A stretch of 64,000 bases of DNA. Origin: Hydractinia symbiolongicarpus. Its lineage: Eukaryota > Cnidaria > Hydrozoa > Anthoathecata > Hydractiniidae. The notes below the pieces were generated by a model. The model was not told the DNA's origin. It saw nothing but the letters and a program-made list of their open reading frames with translations, and searched no databases. The translations under genes were made by a program, and so were the position numbers. The first letter of the stretch is position 1, and every line of letters starts with the position of its first letter. The stretch is taken from contig NC_079875.1 in the NCBI RefSeq assembly GCF_029227915.1, positions 13,203,001-13,267,000 of the forward strand, given 5' to 3'. Positions 48,701 to 60,900 of this stretch are shown in pieces.

Positions 48701-51151
48701 GGTCACATTTTAGGTGTGATATATTTATGGTCCTTCAGATTTAAAGGGTTAAGAAAACTAATATTAATGAGAAATATTTTGAAAAAAAATTTTTTTTTTA
48801 AAGAACCCCCACAAATTTAGCAAGACTTAAAATTACAGAAGAATTTTGTTAATTTCCTGTAATTTCACACATGTTTTTTATCTTAATTTAGTGTAAATAT
48901 TCTTCCAAAACAAAAAACGTTGACTCCTTTAGTTAATTTCACAAGTTTAACTATTTCGAAAAAAATTATAGCCACAAGAAGCAAAAGACAAAGCTTTGAC
49001 AATGAGAGTTCTAAAATCATTTCAAATACAAATGATGCTCAAACCTTTTATATTATGCCCTATTCTTTTATTTGTTATATCATCTTCATCTTCAGAACTT
49101 GACGTTGTTTCATCATTTCTAATTCTTGCAATTATATTTTTGCCTCTTTTTCCATGACCATTGTAAGGGCTAACTTTGTATAATCCTTGCTGATGTTTGT
49201 TGGGTTGAGATGGTGAAAAACCTAAGTATGTGATATTTTAACTTAAACTCGTGAAACGGTCCTTTATGGCCACGTTATAAAAGAAACTAAAGTTTCCTAG
49301 TGTTGTTTCCTTTTGTACACAGTACTTTATTTTTACTTTTTTTAATTTTAATATTTCTTCTTGTTAAAAGTCAACAACTTTTGTTTACATAACAAATAGC
49401 ATTTTTAAGAAACGGTCTTTCTAATGCATGTAAGTGTGATCCCAGTATTACAGATAATCCACAGAAATCTAAAATAGTGGCCGCAAATCCCAAATTGTAA
49501 TTTCATTAAGGTTGTTTGAAGTATTAAATCTCATTCCTTCACAAATTTTATGAAAGTCCCATAACTTGGATAAATATAGTTAGCTTCTATTGGGAAATTC
49601 AGGATAAATTCCAGTTAGGAAATCAGCATTTCATGACTAATAAGGATGCTGGATTACACCCTGTTTAATTAGACTTTATTGTGCTGCTACACCCAACAAA
49701 ATAAATAAACAAAAGCCTTACCTTTTGCATGTTTTTTCTGCAAGTTTTTCCCTGACTGTGTATCCTCGATAAATTGTTGAAGCAGCGAAACATGATCGGT
49801 TATCAGTTGATGTACATCTGGATCATCAAGATAAATTTTATGTCTTGTTCGTTTCCTTTTTGTTTTACTTTGACTATTTTGTCTGGATTTTGTTGCTGTG
49901 ACAGGTTCAACTATCTTTTTTTCAGTTGTTTTATTATTATGTAATGGGGTCTGTGGAGGAGTGTCCACGTCAATAAGCTTGTTTTTTATTGACTCATCTT
50001 TACTTTCAGATAACCTCTTTTTTCTTTTCTCTTTTCTTTTAAGACGTGAAGCCATGTCATTATTTACTTTTTCGTCTACAAATTCACCTGAACTATTGAA
50101 CATATCCTTAATATTGTTTTCATGTGTAACTTTCTCTGTCATGTGTTTTCGCAGCTTTTTCTTTTTCATGACATTGACTTCTTCTGCTGGTTGTTGAGAT
50201 GTTTCACCAGAACTAGCATACCCTCCCTTACTATCTATCCCTTCGTGTGATGATATCTCAGAACCTGAATCTCCTTTAAAACCTAACCCACTTAAATCAC
50301 TTAATACTTTAACTGGTTTTCCTGGTTTCACTTGAATTTCATTACTTGCTGGAGAGACACTGACTTCTTCTAGTTTTGTTGCTATCTCAGATATAGAATC
50401 ATTAGTTAAAGACTTAGTCATTGTCTCAGGTACGTTGAAAATTTCAGTTTCATTTACTTCTGTTTCCTCTTCGTCATTGAGACTTATAAGTGTCCCTTCT
50501 TTGACAATGGGTGTGTCACTCTCATTTACGCTGTCCTCTTTATCATTGACATCAGTATACATCTCAACATCACCTGTGTAGCCCATAATTTCTTCCTCAC
50601 TTGCAGAAACAGATTCACCTTCGTCAAGGTCACTTCTGTGTACAATCTTACCAGTAACTTTGACGGTATCAGCGAATATATCTAATAAAGAAAGATAAGC
50701 CTATCTTATAATACACTTAATACACTTTAAACAAGTAATTATTTTTTTTAAAGTGTATAAGGTGATTAATTTCGATATAATTTTGGAATTTATTCTACTA
50801 ACAGTGTTAAATTATATTTATATTCCTTTATACAGACTTTCAACCTAAGCACCATCAACACTTGTATAGGTCTGCAGGTTTAAAGTTACTTCAAATTTAA
50901 CCTGTATATAGTAGCAAGGCACTCTGCAATTTCTAAGCACAGCATTGGTAAAATTCAGCACATACAATCCTGTACATAATGCAATCCTTAAGTTCAGAAA
51001 CTACCTTATCAATACCTGTATATTCTTCCAACTCTTCTTGTTCCTCACCAGACGACAACAATGCAGCATTGTCATTGTCAGACACTTTAGCAGCATGTCT
51101 TTCCTTTTCTGTTGGCATCATTAATGCCTCGCCGTCTTCGCTGTTTGACAT
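39793..51151 (-). CDS. APBA: X11/Mint family adaptor (APBA, lin-10): PTB plus two PDZ domains, complete
   Basis: Fifteen exons, 5' to 3': 51016-51151, 49722-50681, 49045-49221, 47790-47923, 46523-46600, 44150-44183, 43742-43800, 43261-43350, 42715-42810, 42071-42286, 41752-41931, 41119-41331, 40814-40933, 40173-40313, 39793-39864. Total 2706 nt, 901 aa plus stop, all in phase. Residues 1-424 are acidic, Ser/Thr-rich and probably disordered. Residues 425-469 carry two CPDCG..H motifs. The PTB domain spans about 515-715 ([62 protein letters not shown]). PDZ1 is about 721-800 ([27 protein letters not shown]) and PDZ2 about 813-890 ([36 protein letters not shown]). X11/Mint proteins bind NPXY-type tails and organise membrane traffic at Golgi, synapses and epithelia. 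The N-terminal Munc18/CASK-binding segments of vertebrates are not recognisable. Confidence 0.96.
44341..44411. mobile_element. Short palindromic element in an APBA intron
   Basis: ACTTTCCCAATATATTGGTC at the left is matched, with small bulges, by GACTAATATTGGGAAAAGT at the right, with CCCTCAA/TTGAGGG inside. About 71 bp long, with a 20-nt centre. Probably a small MITE. Confidence 0.7.
48079..48430. mobile_element. TTAA-flanked MITE, 352 bp, in an APBA intron
   Basis: TTAAAGGGGCTACG at 48079-48092 is matched exactly by CGTAGCCCCTTTAA at 48417-48430. TTAA at both edges is what a piggyBac-type target-site duplication would look like, leaving a 10-bp AGGGGCTACG TIR. No transposase frame. Confidence 0.75.
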
Positions 51152-52084
51152 TTTAGAACTCTATTCATACAAATTTATTAAGTTAAGAAAAGAGTATATT
51201 ATATTGAGTTGATATAAGACAGTAATAAAATATTTAACTTCAAAATGTTTGCTTTCGTGAAGGCTTAAAGCAGTTCAATATTATATGGTTAATTATAATA
51301 AACTAGAAATTAACCTTTCTATAAGGGTTCATGTGAAGAAAGTGGCATAGATATTTGCAAGTCATATAATGCACTTTTTTGAGATTCTAAAAATTACTTT
51401 TAGCGAATAGAGCTTGAAACGCTGAACAGTTGGTTATAGAATAGAAAACACAATATAAGATGCAATTTCCCCCCATCGAAGCAATTTGCCTCAAAGTTAA
51501 GTGGAATCCAATAATGTGGGTTATTGAATTATAATCAACAACAAATATATATATACCATAGCGATCTGATGCCAACACTGTTTATTTTTCTTGTTCAGCA
51601 AGTCAGATAAGTTATTAAAAAAATCAAAGATGAGATAAAAACACTTAGTTGTTTGTTATGGGATGAGTGCATTTTGCAAAAACAGCCATTTTGTATCTGG
51701 TTATTTTACTGGAAGTGACTAACCATAACAAACACAGAGAGAAAGAAAGAAAAATACTCAAATGCTTAGAAACCAAGACACAAAACTGGTTATTTAGCCT
51801 TGGAAAATTGAATGACCATCACATATTAAGCACAAAGTAATGGAATTACTTGGGAAGTTAAACTAGGATTTGACAAATACATTCACTAAGCTTTGCAGCT
51901 TCTGACTCTCTAACCTGGTCAATACATTCAGCTTTCTACTTGCACTTTTACAAAGCTTGTTTATGTGTCCTAAGCTTGTTACTAAATTCAACACAAAGTA
52001 ATTTAACCTTATTGCTCTTTGGCACAGAAAGGCCTAAATTAATTGAAAAAGGTTATGTTGACAGCCTAGCACCATAACATGCTA

Positions 52085-52720
52085 CCTTTCAGTATTTAAA
52101 CAAAGGAAACTGTTTCAAAACGTTTTTGGTAACAACCTTCATTTCATCAACCAACCAAAGTCTGACACAGTCAAAGCTCTTTTCTAGATTGATTAATTTG
52201 AAAAGGTTGTTAATAAAAATATTTAATAGTAGAGGACCGAGAACTGATTCTCGAGGGATGCCAGCTACAACATCTAATGAATCATAGACGGATCCAACTT
52301 TAATATTTTCTTTTTTCTTCCTGTCACAGAAGTAGCTGAAAAGAATCTTCAAATCTAATTGACTAAGACCATACTCTAAGTTTAGCTGACAGAAGGTCAT
52401 GATTTATTGAGTCAATCACAATCAATCTAAAATGTTGCCCTTGTCCAGAAAACTACACCAATTTTCGAACATCTGTTATAGAACATTTGTTAAGTCCTTA
52501 AAATTTTTGAAAGCCTAAAATGAAAAGATTAATTTTGACTTAATAAATTGAGATAGTTGTTAAACAATGTTTTTTCAAAAAATTTAGAAAATATCTACAC
52601 TTATTGGTCGATGATTATGCAACTTTGGCATAGTCATTCTTTTTGAAGAGTGGTGAAACTTACACAATTTTCAAAACAGAGGGAAATTCAGATGACTGAA
52701 TGGCAGCATTAATCAATCAC
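52085..52720 (-). mobile_element. Decayed LINE reverse-transcriptase fragment
   Basis: Minus-strand frames read, with shifts and stops, VSPLFKK, then D-S-I-N-H-D-L, YGLSQLDLKILFSYF, KVGSVYDSL and VLGPLLLNIFINNLF. This is the order of reverse-transcriptase motifs in CR1/jockey-type LINEs. The P-Q-G-S motif is P-R-E-S here and the F-A-D-D catalytic motif is lost, so it is inactive. Confidence 0.8.
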
Positions 52721-55474
52721 TGGCGTATCCAGAGGGTTTTAGACGCCGGTATACCGGTTTGGGTGCCCAAACTAAGTCTTTCTCGGTCGCCCTGTGGGCT
52801 TTGACTCAGGATTTATAAGCCTCTACACTTTTTTTTAAATTTATCCGCCCTCATTTTTTTATATGTCTAACCAACACAACGTTTTTTTCTGAAAAACATG
52901 TCTAATGCTATGATACTTATCCTGCTTCTTAGCTTACCCCAACTCTTTCTGCCTTTCAAACTTGTGTTCTGCAAAGTGTATTTTTCTTTTTATATTACAC
53001 ATTTTCATATCAAGCACTCTTTACATCCAGGATATTTCCCTATCTCACTCGTGCCTTTTGCATACATACATACATTTTGTAAACACTGGTAACTAGTCTA
53101 TACTCATCCAGCCATGTAAATTTGCATTGGCATTTGGATTTGCCAACCTGGAAGCCAAGCTACATTGATTCAAGGATAGTATTTTTATTTGTACGTGTGC
53201 CAAGGTTTTCATGCTGAGAAAATCTCTTTATAACGTAGGCAGAAGTGATCTTGTTTTAAAGGGTGTGGAAAAAATATTTTAAATTTAAGTTATTTCATAC
53301 TTTGAAAATCAACCGTGTCACTCTAAGGAAATCAGAGTCGAAGTTTTCGATGAATAGAAAAATAAAACGTCTGCAAAAGATGAGGTAAATTTAAATTTAA
53401 ATCCCCAGAGTAAAGAAGAAGCTGACCTCTGAGGTGCCTATAAATCGCTTTGCTGACCTCATTTTCATTATGGGTTGGTAATATTTTGCCAAACTTCGGC
53501 TGACAACCACAGTAAAAATATCATATTTGGAAAAACCAAAGTAAAAAATTATATTGCTGACTAACATTTTATGGAAAATTCAGAGGTAACATTCTATATT
53601 TTTTTTAGGCATGCAAAACTTGATGTTAAAACAAAATAGAAAAATACACTTTTTCAGAATTAATGAAATGAAGGGAAAAATTTAGTACTTAACTTTAATG
53701 GGAAATATTTTTAAAAGTAAAAACATTCAAAGCATTATTCAAAAATGCTCCCAAGATATATGTATAGTAAATACAAAATTGCAAACAAAATGTATGAAAA
53801 TCTTTTAGTTTTGTAAATGGAACAAATTTTCTAAACAAGGGGGTCATTTTTTAAGGCGTTTTTCTTTATAATCTCAAAAAATTTTTAAATAATATATATT
53901 TAGATCATTGTCTAGATAATTTTATATGCTTTTGGAATATAACTAAGTCAATGCATTGACCACCATCCAATTTTAGTTACACAATTTTTAATACATAGCA
54001 CTTCTTTCCCTTATTCACACCTTAAGCTCTCAGGTCTTATCTCGCAAAATATATAAATTCTTAAAAACTGCCAAATCCAAAGACATATATATATATTCAG
54101 AAATTTAAAAATTATAACACAATAAAACAAATAACAAATTATGTCAAGGGTGTCCAGGAATTAATACTAATGTAAACAAAATAGTCTCTTCTTGTTAGGA
54201 AAGGTTTAAATACAACCTTGCCTCCTGTGATAAAAAATAAAATATAATTCCTGAAATCTTGCATTGGGACATTCATGGTGAAGCTCCTGGAATACACCAT
54301 GGCAGCATGTTCAAAACCTGGAAAATTTTGGTCAAATCAGGATAATCATTCTCCTGGTCAGAAAATGTCACATGATCATTTAAAAATAACTAACATGTCT
54401 GTATTTGTTTTAGGGTAGTCCTTATGATTTTAGGGAAAACACACAGTTCGCGCTGCCAACTGTTCTGGCGGTCACTTTGCTACTTTGCTCTTTTTACAAA
54501 GGGACTGAATTTTTGCTAGTTCAGCTTTAGTTTAATTCAGATACTTGTATAGTAGTTCTTGTTAATCAAAGCTTCTTTCCTGTGAGAGTTTGGGACCGTG
54601 AGAGGTCCGTGTTTTTACCACAGGACATTCCGAAAAAGATGGTTTTTCAATTATAACTACACAAAAGGTAGCTATACACATAATAGCTGTGCCGGTCACA
54701 AACACAAACTACATTTAGTTTGAAAGTTAAACAAAAATTGGAAAGGTAGTTTAGCTAGGGGGGGGGGGGCGAAATTGACACAGCCAAAATTCATTGCGTC
54801 TTCAGTAAATCGTAATAAATATGGAGCGTTTTAAAGATAAAAGATACAATAAAGTATAAAATATGACTCACAATAAGCTTCAGTGTTTGAAAATGCAAAA
54901 ACTTTTGCCTTTTTGAAAATCGGATACCGTACTGTTCTGTTTTTTTCACCGACATCCAATTAATTTTTTATCAGAACCAAAACGAGATAAAAACAGGTAG
55001 CGGAATGCGCCCAGTCCTGCGACTGACGCGGGACTAGTAATGTTTTGAGTCGCGTCGCGGTGTATATAAATGATAGCTAAAAAGACATTTTGAGTGCTGG
55101 TAAATCAGTGATTTAGGAAAAATAATTTAGAAGTTAAGAATAATATTTCAATTGGCACGCTAACACCGTGTTTCAAAAAATGAACTTTAATAAGAACACA
55201 CTCTTGAGTGATACGACACGGCGATAACAGATCAACGATTGAAAAAAAGTGACTGAACATATTAAAAGCTAAATTAACGCTGGTGTTTTTGTCCAGCTTT
55301 TTACGTAGGCAAAATTTTGTTTTGCTTGAAAAAATAAACTTTTTGTTCGGTGCCGTCAAGGAAGAAACCTGTGGATGAACTTCATTGTGCCTGATATCAT
55401 TTGTAGCCATAGTTAAAATTGGCGACCATGGTTAGGATCTTTGATAATATTTTACTTGACTTCAGAATCTAAAC

Positions 55475-55650
55475 AACCTCGTCGCAGGGCTTTTCTACGC
55501 CTATGATATTTTGACACAACCAGAAATAATATAACATACAGAGCAAAGAGCGCTGAGGGCGGGGTTGGAACACTAGATTTAATCATTCGTTCTTCAAGGG
55601 TGTCTGCAAAACTTAAAAGTACAGCGTGGTTAAGAGGTTGAGTCCTGGGC
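55475..55650. mobile_element. MITE-like element, degenerate CCTCGT family member
   Basis: The left side AACCTCGTCGCAGGGCTTTT and the right side AGTCCTGGGCACGGGAG are decayed forms of the family ends. An open frame of about 75 codons with a hydrophobic stretch crosses it on the minus strand, but its end is made of MITE terminal sequence. Confidence 0.5.
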
Positions 55651-56481
55651 ACGGGAGTTTGGAGAGATTTTTTTTTAGTTTAATTTTGTAGTTAAGAGTG
55701 CAAGAAGTAAAACCGTTTCGGAGCGGCAAGCAACTTAGGTCTCAGGTCATGTAGCGTTTTTCTTTATATCAGGGGAAATTTGTTTCTCTGGGGTCAAATT
55801 TGAAATACAATATGATAATTATAGTATTTACCCACGCGTACTCCGGCAGCGAGGCAAAAATTTTTGCAAAATCGACTGTGTTTGGATAATCCAAAATTGG
55901 CGCAATCTATGTAACTTTATAATCATTGCTGGTTGGGGGAAAGAACAAAAGCGTAGAGCTTATCTTTATTTCTTTTTAATACGGAAATGCCGAGACAAAA
56001 AGCTCTGTGATGGGGATCGGTGTTGATTTTTCTTTTAAAGAGTGGTTCTAATAACTCCATCTTTAAACGTGTTTTTTCTTGTTCCACTCTTCTAACTTTG
56101 CGAATAAAAAATCTCAAAATCTTAGCAGTTTATATTACAGCTTTATTTGTAGAACCAAAATAATTTTCGAGTAATAACATATCCGTTCGATTAATAATAA
56201 ATACGCATTGGTTTTTAAAACAGTGTTCCATATTATAGAAATATCTGTTTTTGGCTCAACTCGCAAGCAGTTTAAAAATTTGCTGAATTAAAACCGCCGA
56301 AAGCGGAATGTTTATAACCGTTCATTTTATAACATTTAACTTCCAAATTTTGTTTTTATAAATTTTTAACTTTTTCTTTATATCATTTTATATTTTTAAG
56401 TATCTTGATATTTTTTTATATTTTTCTAATAGCGTAAGCATAGATTTCTTTTCCTATTCATTGGTAATCATGGCAAACAAG

Positions 56482-56570
56482 CACCTCGTCCACAGGATCT
56501 TGTGACCCCTGAGCCATTTTCGCTGCTATCAACTTCATCAACAAGGGAAAATGCCCTGAAAACGAGGTTG
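56482..56570. mobile_element. MITE, CCTCGT/CCCAGGG family
   Basis: CACCTCGTCCACAGGATCTTG at the left and CCCTGAAAACGAGGTTG at the right. The interior CCCCTGAGCCATTTTCGCTG is shared with the copy at 56746 and with the segment near 28925. Confidence 0.7.
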
Positions 56571-56745
56571 GGAATTCCTTTTGATATCAATTTATGATAC
56601 TACTTTTAAAAAGGCGTAAAAACTTAACCGCGAAATTCTCTTGTTCCATGGGCGTTTACACTTTTCGACTGGCCACGGAAAAAAATTACAAAGGTGTAAT
56701 CTCTGCAAATAAATTTGGACGGAAACCTACCACAAAGGATAACTG

Positions 56746-56837
56746 CAACCTCGTTCCCAGGGCTTTGTGGTTCTAGGGCCGTTATTATGGAGCGACCAAA
56801 TTCATCAAAAAGGCAAAATGCCCTGGGAACGAGGTTG
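56746..56837. mobile_element. MITE, CCTCGT/CCCAGGG family, best-preserved ends
   Basis: CAACCTCGTTCCCAGGGC and its exact reverse complement GCCCTGGGAACGAGGTTG bound the element apart from a one-base offset. 92 bp long, no coding capacity. Confidence 0.85.
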
Positions 56838-57904
56838 ACTGTACTGCTCTTGTTGAACGAAACACTAAAACGTCAAGCGCAAGGACTTACTATTTTCGGA
56901 AAGCATATACAAAAATGGGAAAATAAATTCATTCAGTTTATGTACAGACATTAAAATACAAAATACAAAAAAAATACAAAAACTATGAACAAACTTTATT
57001 CCAATTTCTTCTTAAGGACGGATGAAGAAACTCTGAAAAAGCACTGGGTACGAAGCTAGTTATAAAAAACACGATGTCAAATGTATACACAGTTGAAGTT
57101 AAATTTCCTTTCTACGGACTGACGGGGAAACACCAGCTTTTAAAAACTCAAAAAATCTAACAATTTAGCGTGGTAATAAAATTCGTTACAGACAAGGGTA
57201 CCTGTGGATTGGGGCGTCCAATCCTCTACACGGTCCTTACGACGGTGGGTAAAGTTCACGTTTACTCAAACGTACAGGAAAGATGTGCTCAGTTCGCCAA
57301 AAAGGTTTGAAACGCTGCCTTTTCAAACTTCAAAATAGTGTTATTACGGATTTTGAATATAAATTCTGGAGAAAAATTTTATTCTTTATTTAACCTACGC
57401 TATGGGCACACATATCAAAAATTAAAAAACAAAAAAAACAAAAAAAATGAGTATTAAAAAAATAGATCTGGCAAAAAAATGAAATAAATTAATTATTAGA
57501 TTTGCATTGTGTTTCACCCGTTCCAAAAAATAAAACGTTTGAAATAAACAAGAAATATTTTTTGCCTCGTTTACCCACTCGTAGTTTAGAAAGTTGTTGC
57601 AAAAAGTATGTATGTTGTCAACAATATTCATTCTTTAATCTGATTGGATTTGTTTCAGTTGTTTTACCGCTTTCCAGTAAAAATTAAAAAATCAAAATTA
57701 TTTATCTAAGTTAATTAACTTACAGACAAAAGCACTGAATATTTGCATATACAAAGAACATCTATAACCTGAAACAATTTTTTTTCAAGAGACTGTACAT
57801 GCTCAGCTCTACCACCATGCGTTTATCAATATATTAAATCTAAAAAGGCATCAGTGCTATCAAAAACTAAAATCAATGATGAAAGATTCGACAGAAATTG
57901 AACA

Positions 57905-60900
57905 CTACGTTCGAATCACTCCGCGTTTGTCGTTTTCGTCGCTCGAGTTAATTGGGTGCGAGTCTATACTACCATACGAGCGTGTGATGCTATCTCTGTC
58001 CTCCGCCTCATCTTCTAAAAAAAAAGAGAGAAAAAGATTAGTAACACTTTTTCCGGTCACTTACAACAATGCAATTAATGGCGCGTGGCCTTGTGGTTAT
58101 GGAGTTTGCTTCGTAATCACAAGGTCCGTGGTTTGCTCCACAACGCGGGGAATGTTTTTAGCAAGTGTCTTTACCACAGCTATGGGTCAACCTAAGCCAT
58201 GTGAGGAAAATTCGGTAGGCAACGCTGGTGTATACGTAATGTATGCATTCAGAATACAGGACCCACATTGGCTATAGCTATCTTGTATAAATATTCAGAA
58301 TAATAGTATGCTGCTGGTTAAGGATAATTGCTATTTATTTATTATAAAAACTCCCGAGTGGAGGTGAGGGTCGAGGCGGCGGGGAGCATGCCGATTTTTT
58401 TCGGGTTAAGGAGGTTGTGTTAGCACAACTCTTGCGATACTTCTGTGTTCCAACTCACACAGTCAAACAACAAATACTATGGTGAATAAAGGTATTGTAC
58501 AAAATATACCCTCAAAACAGACATTTAAATGTATGGAAAGATGATTATTTAAGAAAGTGGACACACATTTTACTACACGGTTTTTTCAGAGGATGATGGA
58601 TATTCATGCTTTCAAGGTTATCTAGTGTGGCTTAAAGATTTATAAAGTCATAGTGCCTTCTCTATTGCAGTTTTGGCGTTAAACTGTATGAGGGTTAGCC
58701 GGTACTGTCACCGAGTAATATATTAAATTAAAGGAAGTAGATACTAAATACCAATTTTTTTTATTTTTTTTTACCTTTAATAATTTTGCGCACAAAATTG
58801 AGTCGCTTTTTTTAAAACCTGAACTTTTGTCCACTGGCAAGCAACACATTTTCAATGTTCAAAAAAATATCAAAAAAATCTCTATCTCCTGGCTCCAATT
58901 GCACGCAACAAAGAAACAAAATAAATAAATAAATACGGAAATTAACATAGAGGAGTACCTTCTGAATGAAATGCATTTTTCCCCAGTGTAAACAGAACCA
59001 TCATAGCTATCGCTGCAGCTACACCAGGCACAAACGTCATTATTGTTCTGTAGTATAATTGACAGTCAGTACAGCATAAACTACATAAAAGAAAATTAGG
59101 AGAAATAGAACGCACGATGCTTTGACTGTTTATAAAACTAAAAAACCGCCTATTACATAAAATTACCTTTAAATTCTGGCCTAGTTTGGAAAAAAAATTA
59201 TAATTGGTGTGAAAACATTAATAAATATTTACCCGTTTTGCCTAAATGTTTTATACGTGACAAAACCAACATCTTTCATTATCAGCATGGTTTTTGTTTC
59301 CTATACCAGATTTTGTCACATCAAAGCAGTTTAAATTTTTTGAAACAACATTGGGAAGGTGGAAAGAACAATATTGTGGTATCATCACCATCATGTGAAC
59401 CATACTTTTTTGGCGTCAATATAACGAAACATCAAGATTTTTTTATGTCTTTATTTTCAACATGTTTGTTTTGTAAGCCATGCCAATTTTTATCGATACC
59501 GAAGTGCTTTTTTTTTAATTTTTTTATTTGTTCAGTACACCAAATTTTGTGACTAACAGAGCATTTTTAATTTTCGGCTTAATTTTGGCCTAAAACAGTA
59601 TCACGGTGATGAGATTTTGACTTCACCATAATTTTCAGCATTTTTCTTGTTTGCTATGCTAAATTTTGTCGGAAACCTAATCGAGCTCCAGTCAGTGAGT
59701 ATAATCCGGTAAACTATCTAGGGCATATACTAAAAGAAAAACTTTCTGGATGTATATTAAAAACTGAAGCCGGAATAAATGATCTTACTATGATGTTAGG
59801 AGCTCATTTTAATATCACTCTCCTTCAGGGCTTGATGTAATCACAAACTTAACGGACATTGTCCAGTAAAATCTTTTCCTGCTACACACTAAGACTTCTT
59901 TTTAATCTCCACTTTTCATATATGAAATTACAAACTCAAACAAAAAAATATAAAAGTCTTTTATAAAAAAAAAAAAAATGTTAATTGAAAGTCACATGAA
60001 ATAAAACTTTTCTGTTATTTGCATGATCTTTGTGTTGCGTACGAATGTCAATTTTTTTCCTGCGCGCGCATGTTTGAATGCACGCTTCTCGATTTCCCCG
60101 AGAATTGCCGAGCTCTATAAATAGGCTGCTATTTCATAACTCTGATGAGGTTATTACTGAGTGGTTGTTATAAAGCGTATATTCGCCATGAAAGTAAAAA
60201 ACAAAAGTCCTTTGTTTAAAAGATGTTTTTATACATCCAAAGAAGTTTTCACGTTTTTAGACGAGGCACGGTGGTCACGGTAATGCATTTTGTGTTATCT
60301 GTTATTTTGATTTAGGGTTTGCTATGCACGTTTATATAAAAACACTCAACTTAAAATAAGTCTTCAGTTGTTCTGAACCTTTTCAATTTGAAGCCTAAAA
60401 ATGTTGTTAAATTGTTTTTAATTTATCTCTTACGCCATTTTTAAAGATTAAGCGCATTCTTGTACTTCTTGCTATTGACCAGACCTTAAATGTCCTTGGC
60501 ATGTTTTAAAAGTGTTGAACCTCGGAAGTCATATGTTCTTGTATAGTTTGTTCTTACTAAGATAACAACGTGTACGCGTTTATTTTTCTTGTTTGCATCT
60601 CTATTGTATTTCCCATGTATGGGTGTTTTATCACAGATCACTGGTAGTTTAGTGGGTTTTTAAGGTAGGTCTTTCGAGCGGGTGTGTTTTTTCACCCTCT
60701 TTCTGTGGAGTTAACGTGTAGTGCTTTGTCGCTCGCAACATTGATATTTGCGAATCGATCGAATTTAGGTATTTTTTGCACAATTTATTTCACGAATACG
60801 TCTTTTTGTAACAAAACTTCAAATCTTAATAAAACAATAGCAAACTAAAGGCGGTGACATACGACTCGATTATTCGAATTCGACAAATTGAATTGTGTTT

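Larger units (their letters stand above)
51152..57904. other. Spacer between the APBA 5' end and the MFSD12 3' end
   Basis: Holds a decayed LINE reverse-transcriptase fragment (52085-52720), a poly-G run near 54759-54768, and several CCTCGT-type MITEs (55475-55650, 56482-56570, 56746-56837). A small cluster of open frames near 55100-55650 shows no family. No gene is supported. Confidence 0.5.

Noticed and set aside
49898-50197. 99-codon plus-strand frame
   Set aside because: Antisense shadow of APBA exon 2.
55452-55670. Minus-strand frame with a hydrophobic segment and a basic tail, resembling a membrane-protein C-terminus
   Set aside because: Both ends consist of decayed CCTCGT-family MITE sequence and there is no ATG at the start, so it is probably chance.
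57876-58277. 133-codon plus-strand open frame
   Set aside because: It runs antisense across the last MFSD12 exon and then through the SINE-like element.
59238-59552. 104-codon plus-strand open frame
   Set aside because: Lies in an MFSD12 intron and is made of degenerate CAAATTTTGT repeats; phenylalanine-rich low complexity.
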